A DNA stretch of 64,000 nt from UBA1672 sp051967755. Lineage in GTDB: Bacteria; Pseudomonadota; Alphaproteobacteria; Micavibrionales; Micavibrionaceae. This document shows positions 43,849 to 52,595 of this stretch, one piece after another; the first letter of the stretch is position 1, and every line of letters starts with the position of its first letter. The stretch lies in assembly GCA_051967755.1 (NCBI GenBank), contig JBQDYD010000001.1, forward strand, positions 248,001-312,000, in the 5' to 3' direction. The notes below the pieces were generated by a model that did not search any database, had not been told where the DNA came from, and saw only the letters and a list, made by a program, of their open reading frames with translations. The position numbers and the translations under genes are program-made.

Positions 43849-44514
43849 ATGAGCATTGAAGAAAATTTAAAAAACATCAAAACAACCATCGCGAAAACCG
43901 CAGGTGAATGGAAAAGGCCGGCCATTGATATTAATTTGGTCGCAGTCAGCAAAAAGCAACCTGCAGAAAAAATTCAGGCCGCGCTAGATGCAGGGCACCG
44001 CCTATATGGTGAAAATCGCGTCCAAGAGGCACAAGACCATTGGGCGGCGCATAAGGCAAATTACCCTGATCTTAAGCTTCACCTCATAGGCCCGCTTCAG
44101 ACCAACAAAATCAAAGACGCGCTTTCTATATTCGATGTGATTGAAACCGTAGACCGCGAAAAATTGGCGCGTAAGCTAGGCGCAGCCATGGCAGAGCAGG
44201 GCGTATCAATCCCGTGTTTTATTCAGGTTAATACAGGCGAAGAAGAGCAAAAAGCAGGCATTGCCCCGCATGCGCTTCGTGATTTTCTGAAATTCTGCAC
44301 CGATGAGTGCGGTTTGAACATACAGGGCCTCATGTGCATTCCACCGGTTGACGATCCGCCTGCCCTGCACTTTGCTCTGTTACAAAAACTGGCGAAAGAA
44401 CACAACCTCCCTGAACTCAGCATGGGCATGAGCAGTGATTTTGAGAAGGCAATCCCCCTAGGTGCGACATATGTACGTGTCGGTACCGGCATATTCGGAG
44501 AGCGGGGCTATTAA
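43849..44514 (+). CDS. YggS/PLPBP family pyridoxal-phosphate homeostasis protein, 221 aa
   Basis: This single-domain PLP-binding TIM barrel controls vitamin B6 and amino-acid balance rather than catalysing a reaction. Diagnostic features are LVAVSKKQPAEKIQ (Lys forming the PLP aldimine), LYGENRVQEAQ, HLIGPLQTNKIKDA, QVNTGEEEQKAGI, LMCIPP and LSMGMSSDFEKAIPLGATYVRVGTGIFG. I start at the inner ATG (MSIEENLKNI), which gives the normal length; the upstream 20 codons run over the porin terminator region. Confidence 0.95.
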   Translation: MSIEENLKNIKTTIAKTAGEWKRPAIDINLVAVSKKQPAEKIQAALDAGHRLYGENRVQEAQDHWAAHKANYPDLKLHLIGPLQTNKIKDALSIFDVIETVDREKLARKLGAAMAEQGVSIPCFIQVNTGEEEQKAGIAPHALRDFLKFCTDECGLNIQGLMCIPPVDDPPALHFALLQKLAKEHNLPELSMGMSSDFEKAIPLGATYVRVGTGIFGERGY

Positions 44515-44526
44515 AACAAAGCCGCT

Positions 44527-45018
44527 TTAGGTGTTGTAATCGTAATTCTGATTATTCAGCAGCGGCATTTCTGCAAAACTTAGCAATTCCGGCGGCAAAT
44601 CCTTATACGCCCGCAATTCATCCGACTTCCTGTTTCCTAATGACATTACATTCTCAATGGGGGATTTACCCGTCCCGTCTTCTACGACATGACCAATCAT
44701 ATTCGATGCCGCGCCAACAGGCCCACCATATAATGCGCCACCGACGATACTTGATATCGGCTTTATTTCATCCCCCGTCAGTTTTCGGTAGGCAATATTT
44801 ACGATCGGCAGATGTTGCAAAGGATTAATCATGTCGATTAAATCAAAAAAGCTAAACCCCTCTTCTTGCGACGAGCCTGCCTCCGCCCCCGCGGTTTCAC
44901 TATGGGAATATGACGCAATACTTCCCGCCATGCGGTCATTACGCACATTTTGATAATTATATTTTACCGCCGTTTCGGCGCGGCTTATTGACGGCTGTGT
45001 CGCAGCAATTTCATGCAT
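44527..45018 (-). CDS. Hypothetical protein conserved in alphaproteobacteria, 163 aa
   Basis: The core FFDLIDMINPLQHLPIVNIA, then YRKLTGDEIKPISSIVGGAL and YGGPVGAASNM, recalls a short conserved domain of alphaproteobacterial hypothetical proteins with a NPLQH(I/L)P signature and a Gly-rich helix. The N-terminal 50 residues look disordered. There is no signal peptide. The role is unknown. It is convergent with yggS and divergent from the winged-helix regulator gene. Confidence 0.7.
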   Translation of the reverse strand: MHEIAATQPSISRAETAVKYNYQNVRNDRMAGSIASYSHSETAGAEAGSSQEEGFSFFDLIDMINPLQHLPIVNIAYRKLTGDEIKPISSIVGGALYGGPVGAASNMIGHVVEDGTGKSPIENVMSLGNRKSDELRAYKDLPPELLSFAEMPLLNNQNYDYNT

Positions 45019-45096
45019 TGAATAGACCCTCTGTTAATTTCACCCTATAAGCTTTGCAATATCTGTGCCATGATTACGGTAAAGAAAGGATGCACA

Positions 45097-45618
45097 ATGA
45101 CAGACAATGCCATAACCATAACATTGGATGATATCGCTTATGACACTGTCAAAGCCGCCTTAGCGCATGCGCAGCTAAGCCCCATATGCAACCTGCAACG
45201 CGATACAAATGATGCAATAACAATCTGTTTAGGCTCTCATGAAAAGACATACCCCTATCCTGTGCGGTTAGGGCACATATTGGATGAAGTGTATGCCCTG
45301 AAAAAGAAAATAGAAGAAACGCCCAAAATCATTGAAATCGGCAGCGCCCAATTAGATACACATTCAGGAATTTTTATACCAAAAGATAAGGCGGAGATTA
45401 CGCTGACAGAAAAGGAGGTCGAGATCTTGCTCTATCTCTACAAAAAGCGCCAAAAAATGGTTTCAAAGGAGGAGCTTCTCGACGCGGTCTGGAATTACGC
45501 CAAAAATGTAGAAACCCACACCTTGGAAACGCATATTTACCGCCTTCGCCAAAAAATAGAGGACGATCCTTCAAACCCGGTATACTTAAAAACCAAGGAT
45601 AAAGGTTACACTCTTTAA
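45097..45618 (+). CDS. Orphan OmpR-type winged-helix regulator, 173 aa
   Basis: The C-terminal domain (about residues 95-173) is an OmpR/PhoB winged helix: ITLTEKEVEILLYLYKK, VSKEELLDAVWNYAKNVETH, then TLETHIYRLRQKIEDDP and GYTL. The N-terminal 90 residues take the place of a receiver domain but show no phospho-acceptor Asp motif, so control by a histidine kinase is unlikely; a degenerate receiver of the alphaproteobacterial type is probable. The start at 45097 follows AAAGGA; the longer frame begins in the leader. No kinase gene is nearby. Confidence 0.88.
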   Translation: MTDNAITITLDDIAYDTVKAALAHAQLSPICNLQRDTNDAITICLGSHEKTYPYPVRLGHILDEVYALKKKIEETPKIIEIGSAQLDTHSGIFIPKDKAEITLTEKEVEILLYLYKKRQKMVSKEELLDAVWNYAKNVETHTLETHIYRLRQKIEDDPSNPVYLKTKDKGYTL

Positions 45619-45620
45619 GC

Positions 45621-46187
45621 TTAAACATGCTCTTGTTTGGCGATTTGAACCGCGCGTGAGATGCCCTCAAAAAATGTTCCGGCATTCCCGTCCAAACGAA
45701 GCTGGCTATGGCCGTCATTACGAAGGTCCCTCAAATCCCTCAGTAAATGATATACATCGTTGACCTTGCTTTCCGCGGCGTTATCACCGTGATAAGGCGA
45801 CGGTTTCACAATACGTTTGATTGTATTGGCCCCGCGCGCATAGGCACTTGCCGCTTTATTCGGCGGTATAGACGGCTTCTCATTTGTATTGCTTATATTC
45901 TTATTCACCCACGGGCTGACCGAAGAAACTTGTGGGGTTGGATCATAATCATGAAGTGTAGATAATAAGCGCGCTTCCAGAAAATCTTCCAGAAACAAAA
46001 TCAGCGCATTAATTGAAAAAAGATTATCTTCACGTTCGGCATCATGAAAATCGCCCTCACCTTGCTGCAGGCTCCCACCTTGGTCGGAAATATCTCTTTC
46101 TTGTTTTCTTTTACGCAGGCGTGCATCTGTGGCCTCTGTTTCCAGATTTTTCAGTGCGGAATTGACGTTATGAACACTCGGGTACAT
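45621..46187 (-). CDS. Hypothetical protein, 188 aa
   Basis: No family is recognised. It begins MYPSVHNVNSALKNL, with an excellent AGGAGG site 8 nt before the ATG. The N-terminal helix and the segment NLFSINALILFLEDFLEARLL (about 57-77) look helical, the centre is Pro/Ser/Asn-rich, and the C-terminus VYHLLRDLRDLRNDGHSQLRL is again helical. It is soluble with no signal. It is convergent with the winged-helix regulator gene, the stops being 2 bp apart. Confidence 0.7.
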   Translation of the reverse strand: MYPSVHNVNSALKNLETEATDARLRKRKQERDISDQGGSLQQGEGDFHDAEREDNLFSINALILFLEDFLEARLLSTLHDYDPTPQVSSVSPWVNKNISNTNEKPSIPPNKAASAYARGANTIKRIVKPSPYHGDNAAESKVNDVYHLLRDLRDLRNDGHSQLRLDGNAGTFFEGISRAVQIAKQEHV

Positions 46188-46279
46188 CGTCTTCACCTCC
46201 TATAACCATAAAACGATGCTTAAAACTACCAAAATACGGAAACTGAGGCAAACTTTATGTCTTTTACGTCGATAAACAC

Positions 46280-47047
46280 CTAATCTTTGAACAAATCATA
46301 GGGGTGCGGATATTTTTCTTCCTCTGGCATATTCTGGATACGAAACACCTCTGAATGCCAATCCGAAACATAATCCCAAAGAATATATGTCTGTTGTGTA
46401 TATCGTGAATCCACCTCACATTTAATGTAGGCAATTTCACTAAGCATGATCCACTGCTTAATGTCATCCTTTACGATCATCGCGTCATAGTCGGCCGTCT
46501 TCGCCCTGACATGAATTTCCAGCGTTGCATCAAACTCATCCCCTTCATAAGGGATTTTATCTCTTATGACTTTATCTTTTTCTTCCGTCAGCTCAATTAC
46601 TTTAAAGAAATCAAGGCGTTCAATCACCATAGAGATATAACCATCACCAAATCTGTAATTAAATGTCGGCGTCGTGTTCTCATCGAGGTTTAAAATACGG
46701 AATATTATTTTTGCAGGCTCATCCTCAGTTTTCGGTATATATTTCGACAAAATGTTGAGCTTTATTTCCAACAAATCCGTGTTTAAATCATACATTCCGT
46801 AACCGTGGCCCAGACGCATCATTTCCTTTACCAGAAAATCTTCTTTCTTACTTTCAGGCAATGACTGATATTCATATTTGTTTTGAATCCAATACTCATA
46901 ATCAGGGGCATCCCCCGCCGCGCGGAAAAACGCGAACACAGCCTGCTCTTCAGGTGTTATTCTTGTGCTGAAATAACTGTTGGCATTTGCATTCGGAGCA
47001 AAAGCAAATAAAACAAAAAGCCAAACAATGATATAATGTTTTTTCAT
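46280..47047 (-). CDS. Exported hypothetical protein, 255 aa
   Basis: The ATG at 47047 gives the signal peptide MKKHYIIVWLFVLFAFAPNANA; the much longer open frame (to 47302) runs antisense through the Smr gene and is not used. The mature protein has an acidic, beta-rich middle (EPAKIIFRILNLDENTTPTF, then RFGDGYISMVIERLDFFKVI) and no cysteine motif. No family is recognised. It is divergent from the Smr-domain gene. Confidence 0.72.
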   Translation of the reverse strand: MKKHYIIVWLFVLFAFAPNANANSYFSTRITPEEQAVFAFFRAAGDAPDYEYWIQNKYEYQSLPESKKEDFLVKEMMRLGHGYGMYDLNTDLLEIKLNILSKYIPKTEDEPAKIIFRILNLDENTTPTFNYRFGDGYISMVIERLDFFKVIELTEEKDKVIRDKIPYEGDEFDATLEIHVRAKTADYDAMIVKDDIKQWIMLSEIAYIKCEVDSRYTQQTYILWDYVSDWHSEVFRIQNMPEEEKYPHPYDLFKD

Positions 47048-47114
47048 AGTGATTAAACTAACGACAATTGTAACAACCGCATAGCATAGATAATACCATA
47101 CAATCTTAAGTAAA

Positions 47115-47696
47115 ATGAGTAATAAAGAGCCTGAAAATAATAATGATGACGAGCCCGTTGAAAATGATGATGAGCTTTGGGCAGAAATTACCAAAGACAT
47201 CACACCATTGCGCAATAAAAATACCGTAATTTCTGACGGCATTCCACCCAAAAAGCCTAAAAAATCGCCGACTTCTGGCGCGCGTAATCCCCACGAAACC
47301 ACAAAGAGCGTCCCAACATCACGCCCGCAAAATACAAGTGGCCATAAAGAGCTAGATCATAGAACAAAAGAACGCCTAAGGCGCGGTCAGATAGGCATTG
47401 ACGGTCGCATAGACCTTCATGGAATGAGCCAAAATCAGGCATATGACGCGCTATTACGGTATATACCCAGTGCATATACGCAGGGAAAGCGCTGTATTTT
47501 AATCGTAACGGGCAAAGGGCACCAACGCCATGGCGATACATCGCTCCTTAACCGTACAGATGGCGTTTTAAAGCGTAATACACCACTTTGGCTTCGCGAT
47601 CCGCCGCTTGATCAATATATTCTTGATATACAGACAGCCAAGCCAAAAGACGGTGGAGCAGGGGCTCTGTACGTTTTATTAAGACGTAACCGATAG
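47115..47696 (+). CDS. Smr-domain protein, 193 aa
   Basis: The C-terminal Smr domain (about residues 92-193) carries IDLHGMSQNQA, LIVTGKGHQRHG and GGAGALYVLLRR, the signature of MutS2-type small nucleases that cut branched DNA or act on RNA. The N-terminus is acidic then basic, as in the stand-alone alphaproteobacterial Smr proteins. The role in recombination or RNA decay is unresolved. It is convergent with the M23 peptidase gene, the stops 6 bp apart. Confidence 0.92.
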   Translation: MSNKEPENNNDDEPVENDDELWAEITKDITPLRNKNTVISDGIPPKKPKKSPTSGARNPHETTKSVPTSRPQNTSGHKELDHRTKERLRRGQIGIDGRIDLHGMSQNQAYDALLRYIPSAYTQGKRCILIVTGKGHQRHGDTSLLNRTDGVLKRNTPLWLRDPPLDQYILDIQTAKPKDGGAGALYVLLRRNR

Positions 47697-47702
47697 ATGT
47701 GG

Positions 47703-48740
47703 CTACTCCACGATGATAGAAAACGTCTTTTCGCGCATAATATTCTCACCCGTTTCTTGAATGCGGGTTATGCGCGCAACGCCTTTATAAGTGCCTGATT
47801 TTAATTGCACCTTACCGATTTTACGCCCTGTGTAATAATATTGGCGCGTCATGATTTTAGGTACGGTTTGCTGACTATTCGTAAAGACTTTTCCATCAGG
47901 GTCGATCACCACTAAAGTTACCTGATCGCCTTTCTCAACATTGTAAAATCCTGCCCAGAAAATAAACGCCGCACTGCTTAGTGAAATCATAGACGGTGAT
48001 TGATAATCCCCGCGATGCATCGCATCAAAATCCGGTACATTCGCATCAAAACCACCGTTAAAAATTGCTACGGGATCATATTTAATCGGTAAGCCCAAAT
48101 GCCACAGGCTTTTTTTATTTTTGCCGCATCCCTTTGTATTCAAGACACCGGTATAGGGGTCTACTATACCGCCCTCCCATATCACGCCGAAATGCAAATG
48201 CGGAAACTCCGCCAAGCCCGATTGCCCGACTCGCGCAAGCTTTTGCCCTGCCTTTACTTTTTGTTTCGGTTTCACAATGATTGAATCTTGTTTCAAATGG
48301 CAATAAATGGTCTGTAAACCATCACCATGATCAATCAAAACCCCATTTCCGCACTCTTTTTGTGCTTTTTCCAGAGATTTTAGCTCTTCTTTTGACTTCA
48401 AAACATCATTTTCACTGTCCCGAACCCGTAAAACACGCCCCGCAGCAGCAGCCAAAACATCAACGCCCTTTTGCATTTGCTGCATAGAGGCCAGCGCGAA
48501 ATCAGTGCCCTTATGCCCTTCATACGTCTTGCGGTTACACATGAAATCCTCACGTACATCTGCAGACGGATTAACATCAACGTAATTAACCGCCCAACAA
48601 TCATGCCCGTATGAACATCCGACAGGAAAAATAAATTGTGGTGTTTCAACCTTTTCGTGACTTTCTGCACGGACTTTGTTATAAAAAATACCGTGAAGAA
48701 ACACAGCAGCAAAAACATATATAAACAGCGCATTCTTCAT
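47703..48740 (-). CDS. M23 (LytM) family peptidoglycan endopeptidase, 345 aa
   Basis: This is a zinc metallopeptidase that should cleave peptide cross-links of the cell wall. The core motifs are HKGTDFAL (first His/Asp ligands), LIDHGDGLQTIYCHL and FPHLHFGV (HLH, third ligand). A signal peptide (about residues 1-25) places it in the periplasm. The C-terminal 110 residues (from GDYQSPSMISLS on) are a beta-rich extension of unknown type. It is divergent from the unknown operon starting at 48830, sharing an 89-bp intergenic region. Confidence 0.9.
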   Translation of the reverse strand: MKNALFIYVFAAVFLHGIFYNKVRAESHEKVETPQFIFPVGCSYGHDCWAVNYVDVNPSADVREDFMCNRKTYEGHKGTDFALASMQQMQKGVDVLAAAAGRVLRVRDSENDVLKSKEELKSLEKAQKECGNGVLIDHGDGLQTIYCHLKQDSIIVKPKQKVKAGQKLARVGQSGLAEFPHLHFGVIWEGGIVDPYTGVLNTKGCGKNKKSLWHLGLPIKYDPVAIFNGGFDANVPDFDAMHRGDYQSPSMISLSSAAFIFWAGFYNVEKGDQVTLVVIDPDGKVFTNSQQTVPKIMTRQYYYTGRKIGKVQLKSGTYKGVARITRIQETGENIMREKTFSIIVE

Positions 48741-48829
48741 AAGGGTAATAATAACAGCGAACGCAGGACAAACAACGCCTTAATGTGTAAAATACAGGCG
48801 GAAAATCGCTGAAACAGGGTTGAGTGTAA

Positions 48830-50095
48830 ATGTCAGAGAGCAATCCAAACGAAGCAGGCTATGTCTATGTTGCCAACGTCACCTTGACGGAGGCGGCCGT
48901 CTTTGACCCGCAGCAAGATGATCCGGACGCACCGGAAACATGGGAAATCTTGGGGGCAGAGGATTTCGATAAAGTCGAACATAAATCATGCGAATTTTAC
49001 TGCGCCCATTGCCTGGATAACGGTGACAAAGTCCGTTTGAAAAAACCCTCAGGTGAGCGTATTCAGGAATTACCGTTTGAGACAATAGACCCGCGCACGA
49101 ACGAAGCCGTTCTGGATGAGAACAATGAGCCGGTGATTGAGACACGGCGCTATCTGTTTCCGCCGCATTTTTCAACATGGGCAGGTGAAGAGCATAAATG
49201 TGATGTTGTGAAACACCAAAGCCAGCTCAATACAACATTACAAGATTTAGACGGCATTAAGCTTAACCCTGATAGTGATATCACCATCTTAAACCTTGGT
49301 ATTTCTGCGGGACAACAAAAAGTGCGCAGGCGCCCCTTTGTTCACCTGACAGATGATCAGTTCAACCCGAAAAGCGGGCAAGGGCATGCGCAGCCACCCC
49401 TCAGGCAAAGGCTTCACCGCTCAAGCAAAGCAGCCCCAAGCAAATTATCACGCGGTGTATCCGATGTGCATGATTTGGCAAAAGTACTTGATGACACTGA
49501 GTTTGATAAGGGTAAACGTCAATCGATTGTTCTTAGAAACGGCAGTCAGCTTGTCTCCCTCGAACAGCTCCACAATGGTAATACGCTTGATTTATATCGT
49601 GACCTGTACGCGACTGAAACCAAAATCGCCGATAACCCTGATGCCAACCATAATCATATGGCGCTGTTCCGGTTTCGCCCTAACGGCAATCGTAAATTCT
49701 GGAAACGGGAAAAAGACGGCTCTATGACCGTACCCTCACAGCCGGAACAAATTCGCGATAAAGACGGGGATTTATTCTATGTAACGGCCAAAATTAATTT
49801 CCAAACCGAGAAAGCCTTTGATGATTTCAACGACGCATACTCAAATGCGAAAAATGCGAGTGATCGATGGTTTTTGGTCTACACGGAAAACGCCAATATC
49901 AATATTTATGATCACGCACAGAAAAAGTTAGACCTGCAAGAAGGGCGTATGAAACATGCCGAAGTCGGCGTCAGCACGACGGTATTCAATTCATCGCAAA
50001 TGATGCAATGGACACCGCGCGATCCGCAATTACTCTTTAGCTTTGCACAAAAACCTGAAACACCAAATCAGCATGATGATTTGGAAATGACATAG
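48830..50095 (+). CDS. Hypothetical protein with CoiA-like zinc-finger N-terminus, 421 aa
   Basis: No full-length family is recognised. Residues about 52-130 contain a likely zinc site: CEFYCAHCLDNGDKVRLKK, then HFSTWAGEEHKC, which resembles the N-terminal finger of CoiA-like proteins (YxCxxC...HF...C). Residues 200-421 are a second, probably alpha/beta region with an HNHMALFRFRPNG strand and a KARFYC-free C-terminus. It is cytosolic. It is the first gene of a four-gene cluster on the same strand (gaps 18, -4 and 21 bp), so it likely acts with the three genes that follow. Confidence 0.65.
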   Translation: MSESNPNEAGYVYVANVTLTEAAVFDPQQDDPDAPETWEILGAEDFDKVEHKSCEFYCAHCLDNGDKVRLKKPSGERIQELPFETIDPRTNEAVLDENNEPVIETRRYLFPPHFSTWAGEEHKCDVVKHQSQLNTTLQDLDGIKLNPDSDITILNLGISAGQQKVRRRPFVHLTDDQFNPKSGQGHAQPPLRQRLHRSSKAAPSKLSRGVSDVHDLAKVLDDTEFDKGKRQSIVLRNGSQLVSLEQLHNGNTLDLYRDLYATETKIADNPDANHNHMALFRFRPNGNRKFWKREKDGSMTVPSQPEQIRDKDGDLFYVTAKINFQTEKAFDDFNDAYSNAKNASDRWFLVYTENANINIYDHAQKKLDLQEGRMKHAEVGVSTTVFNSSQMMQWTPRDPQLLFSFAQKPETPNQHDDLEMT

Positions 50096-50113
50096 GGTGA
50101 GGAGCATAGAAAA

Positions 50114-50512
50114 ATGGCATTTGAAAATGACACAGCAGATATCGGCAAGCCGCGCACAATCGATCGCGCGCGCGGGATTTCTTTGCGGGATATAACGCCG
50201 CTTTGGCCCGGTATGAAGCCGCGCTTTGTTCTGACATGGGATGATCAGGAAATTCCGTTTGGCGGAGAGCTTCACGCAGACGACATCGAAGGTACGCAAA
50301 GTTTTAACGCCAAATGGATGATAACGTACATCACAATCCCTAATGGATTTCTGCACACCAAGGAAGAAATTTTCCGAGTTATATCAGAGGCTTTGGACAC
50401 GTACGGCCATTTTTACAAGCGTGATTATGTCGAAAGTGTTACTGTTAATTTTGATGATAATGTGTTTGAAAATGAAATGCCTGTTCACTGGATGGAGGGG
50501 ATCGCAAAATGA
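50114..50512 (+). CDS. Small protein, paralogue of the gene at 51526, 132 aa
   Basis: The protein aligns along its length with the 138-aa protein encoded at 51526-51942: RGISLRDITPLWPGMKPRF, LTWDDQEIPF, and YITIPNGFL...EEIFRVISEAL match RGITLRETTTMLPGMDREF, LNWHDRDIKF and YSIDIPADF...DEVVAVITEAL. The fold appears alpha/beta, with a WDDxxI strand. It is soluble, has no signal, and is of a size typical for immunity or adaptor proteins. The stop overlaps the next gene's start by ATGA. Confidence 0.7.
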   Translation: MAFENDTADIGKPRTIDRARGISLRDITPLWPGMKPRFVLTWDDQEIPFGGELHADDIEGTQSFNAKWMITYITIPNGFLHTKEEIFRVISEALDTYGHFYKRDYVESVTVNFDDNVFENEMPVHWMEGIAK

Positions 50513-51504
50513 ATCGTACCCCCGTTAATAACGAATTTAAAGACCGCCTGTTACAGGCCGCCCGCGACGGTGATATCTATTCATACGGCGTAAGCGGGGG
50601 CAAAGACCTGACCACAGTAATGAGCCTTTTACATTCCGTGCCAAGCGATCAATACATCCCGCGTGATACCTTATTTGATCTGATGCACACATTAACAGAA
50701 CCCGTCGATTACGTGAACGGGCACGACCCTGCGGGCTATATCTTCGGTAGCGGCCCGATGAAATTCAACGAAGGCCAAAGCACAGGAAGCTATGGGCGAT
50801 TTATACGCGATATCATGAATGATAACGAAGATTACGTTCAAATCACACAAACACAATCTGCACAAATCCTGAGTGATCAGGAATTTAATAACGCCATTCG
50901 TGGCTTGCTTCTAACCGCAATGGCAGAAGACGGCTATAACGTCGGCGAAAACCCCGCGCAGGCCTATTATGACGGCCTTATGGGATATCGCAATGAGAAC
51001 GGCGACATGCAGGTCGGCCTGTGGGATGCTGTCTCTCTTGGGTTTGCGGAAAATGCACACGGCCATGTTGTTACCGTTACACCTTGGGCAGATAATGAAC
51101 GGATTTTTGTACGTACAGAGCTGCCTGCTCTGCTGAAGAATGAGCGTGTCGAGACGATTAACGGCCACCCGCGTGAGGAATTCGTGCAGGAATTGGAACA
51201 TTACATCGATCAGGGCATGATAGAGGAAGACGCGTACACCAAACTGAACCGCACCATGGTTATGGGCTCTTCCTATGAATTTATTCGCAATTATTCGCAG
51301 GACTTCGCAGAGGAGCTACCCCCGCATTTACACCATGATTTCCAAAAAACCACCAAAGACGGATATGGCGATTGGGCGGCCAAAGCGCAAGTCCAAGCCA
51401 GCCCTGACCGCGTCATTCCACGTATTAAAGATGATTACGGCTTTGGCAATATTCCGGGCGTACAGCAGCTCGGCGATTATGAAACCGAAGAAGCCGCCTT
51501 GTAA
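50509..51504 (+). CDS. Hypothetical protein with toxin-domain-like segment, 331 aa
   Basis: I do not recognise a full family. Around residues 167-210 the chain reads GLWDAVSLGFAENAHGHV and VFVRTELPALLKN-like (FVRTELPALLKNERVETING). A W.xAS..yA..A.G.V...ElP.L..N..V pattern is one I associate with C-terminal domains of polymorphic toxins, so a toxin or effector is possible; this is memory-based inference. It lies between two paralogous small genes, the arrangement expected of a toxin with immunity partners. The 4-bp overlap with the preceding gene suggests coupling. There is no signal peptide or obvious secretion domain. Confidence 0.62.
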   Translation: MNRTPVNNEFKDRLLQAARDGDIYSYGVSGGKDLTTVMSLLHSVPSDQYIPRDTLFDLMHTLTEPVDYVNGHDPAGYIFGSGPMKFNEGQSTGSYGRFIRDIMNDNEDYVQITQTQSAQILSDQEFNNAIRGLLLTAMAEDGYNVGENPAQAYYDGLMGYRNENGDMQVGLWDAVSLGFAENAHGHVVTVTPWADNERIFVRTELPALLKNERVETINGHPREEFVQELEHYIDQGMIEEDAYTKLNRTMVMGSSYEFIRNYSQDFAEELPPHLHHDFQKTTKDGYGDWAAKAQVQASPDRVIPRIKDDYGFGNIPGVQQLGDYETEEAAL

Positions 51505-51525
51505 GGAAAGAGGGAAGCAGAACAC

Positions 51526-51942
51526 ATGCCCTTTATGTATGAAGAAGAAAATTATATCGGCACAGCCAAAGATACAGAGCGCGGCATAACCTTACGCGAA
51601 ACAACAACCATGTTGCCGGGCATGGATCGTGAATTCACCCTGAATTGGCATGATCGTGATATTAAATTTTTTATCGAAAGCGAATATAAGAACGCGGATT
51701 CAGGCGATAAGGTACGCTATAGCGTGGTTTATTCCATCGACATACCTGCAGATTTCTCCGCCCCGCATGATGAAGTTGTCGCGGTGATTACAGAGGCGCT
51801 AAGCGTGTTTAACGCAAGCGGCAACCCAGAGCATATAAAGCCCGAGCGCATCGCCATCACACCGCATGTATTCCGCGAAGAAGGCGGCGCAACCCTCACC
51901 AAAAACGCGAAGATAAAGCTCTGGCGTGACGGGTCGGTTTAA
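51526..51942 (+). CDS. Small protein, paralogue of the gene at 50114, 138 aa
   Basis: This is the second member of the pair described at 50114-50512. It shares RGI(S/T)LRE/D.T...PGM...F.L.W.D..I.F and the C-terminal ITEAL helix but differs elsewhere, indicating an old duplication. An AAAGAGGG site lies ahead of the ATG. It is the last gene of the cluster; its stop overlaps the convergent gap-broken gene by 4 bp. Confidence 0.7.
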   Translation: MPFMYEEENYIGTAKDTERGITLRETTTMLPGMDREFTLNWHDRDIKFFIESEYKNADSGDKVRYSVVYSIDIPADFSAPHDEVVAVITEALSVFNASGNPEHIKPERIAITPHVFREEGGATLTKNAKIKLWRDGSV

Positions 51943-52595
51943 GGCTTTTGTTTTTCGAGTTCCAAATCAGAAGCCATAAGAAGCTCTCTGGCAACATCTA
52001 ACGTATATTGCGCCTCATCGTCTAATTTTTCAATTTTTTCAAGCTCAGCAATAACCTTACCAAAAACATTTTTTGCATCCTGATATTTTCCTTGCTTGAA
52101 ATATATGCGCCCAATACCCAGTTCAAGAGATTGGGTATATTGTACGCGATAAAAATTCCATGCTATTGCTACCTGATCAGATGAAAGTAAATTATATTTA
52201 GACACCGCTTTTATTGCCATTTTATAAGCTGCCAAAGCTGTTGGGAAATCATTAAAAAATTCGTGGAATACCGCTTGTTCTTTTAGAAGCTCGACATACT
52301 TCACTGCATTTTGATCATTTAATGAAATGTTATTCAAAGTTTCAGCATACATAGTAGCTTTCGCCTTAAAATGTTCCAATTCCAAAACCTCAAACGGATC
52401 AATATATTTCGCCTTTTGAACACAGGATTCTTTGATAAAATTCTGGTCAGGCAATTCATCATTTGTGAAAAANNNNNNNNNNNNNNNNNNNNNNNNNNNN
52501 NNNNNNNNNNNNNNNNNNNNNNNNNNNNNNNNNNNNNNNNNNNNNNNNNNNNNNNNNNNNNNNNNNNNNNNNAGAAAAATCAAAATAAAGCGCAT
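51939..52595 (-). CDS. TPR-like exported protein broken by an assembly gap
   Basis: The C-terminal part (51939-52472, about 178 residues) is helical and TPR-like: AVFHEFFNDFPTALAAYKMA, GIGRIYFKQGKYQDAKNVF and a Lys/Glu-rich end. It is open to the N run at 52473-52572. Beyond the gap the same strand reads MRFILIF, a plausible signal-peptide start at 52595 behind GAGGGG. The two pieces probably belong to one gene, but frame continuity across 100 undetermined bases cannot be shown. It is A+T-rich. Confidence 0.6.
   Translation of the reverse strand: MRFILIFXXXXXXXXXXXXXXXXXXXXXXXXXXXXXXXXXXFFTNDELPDQNFIKESCVQKAKYIDPFEVLELEHFKAKATMYAETLNNISLNDQNAVKYVELLKEQAVFHEFFNDFPTALAAYKMAIKAVSKYNLLSSDQVAIAWNFYRVQYTQSLELGIGRIYFKQGKYQDAKNVFGKVIAELEKIEKLDDEAQYTLDVARELLMASDLELEKQKP
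52473..52572. other. Assembly gap, 100 N
   Basis: A run of exactly 100 N, the usual placeholder for a scaffold join of unknown true length. It interrupts the TPR-like gene and lies 80 bp from a direct repeat, which may be why the assembly broke here. Gene order across it should be treated as provisional. Confidence 0.95.
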
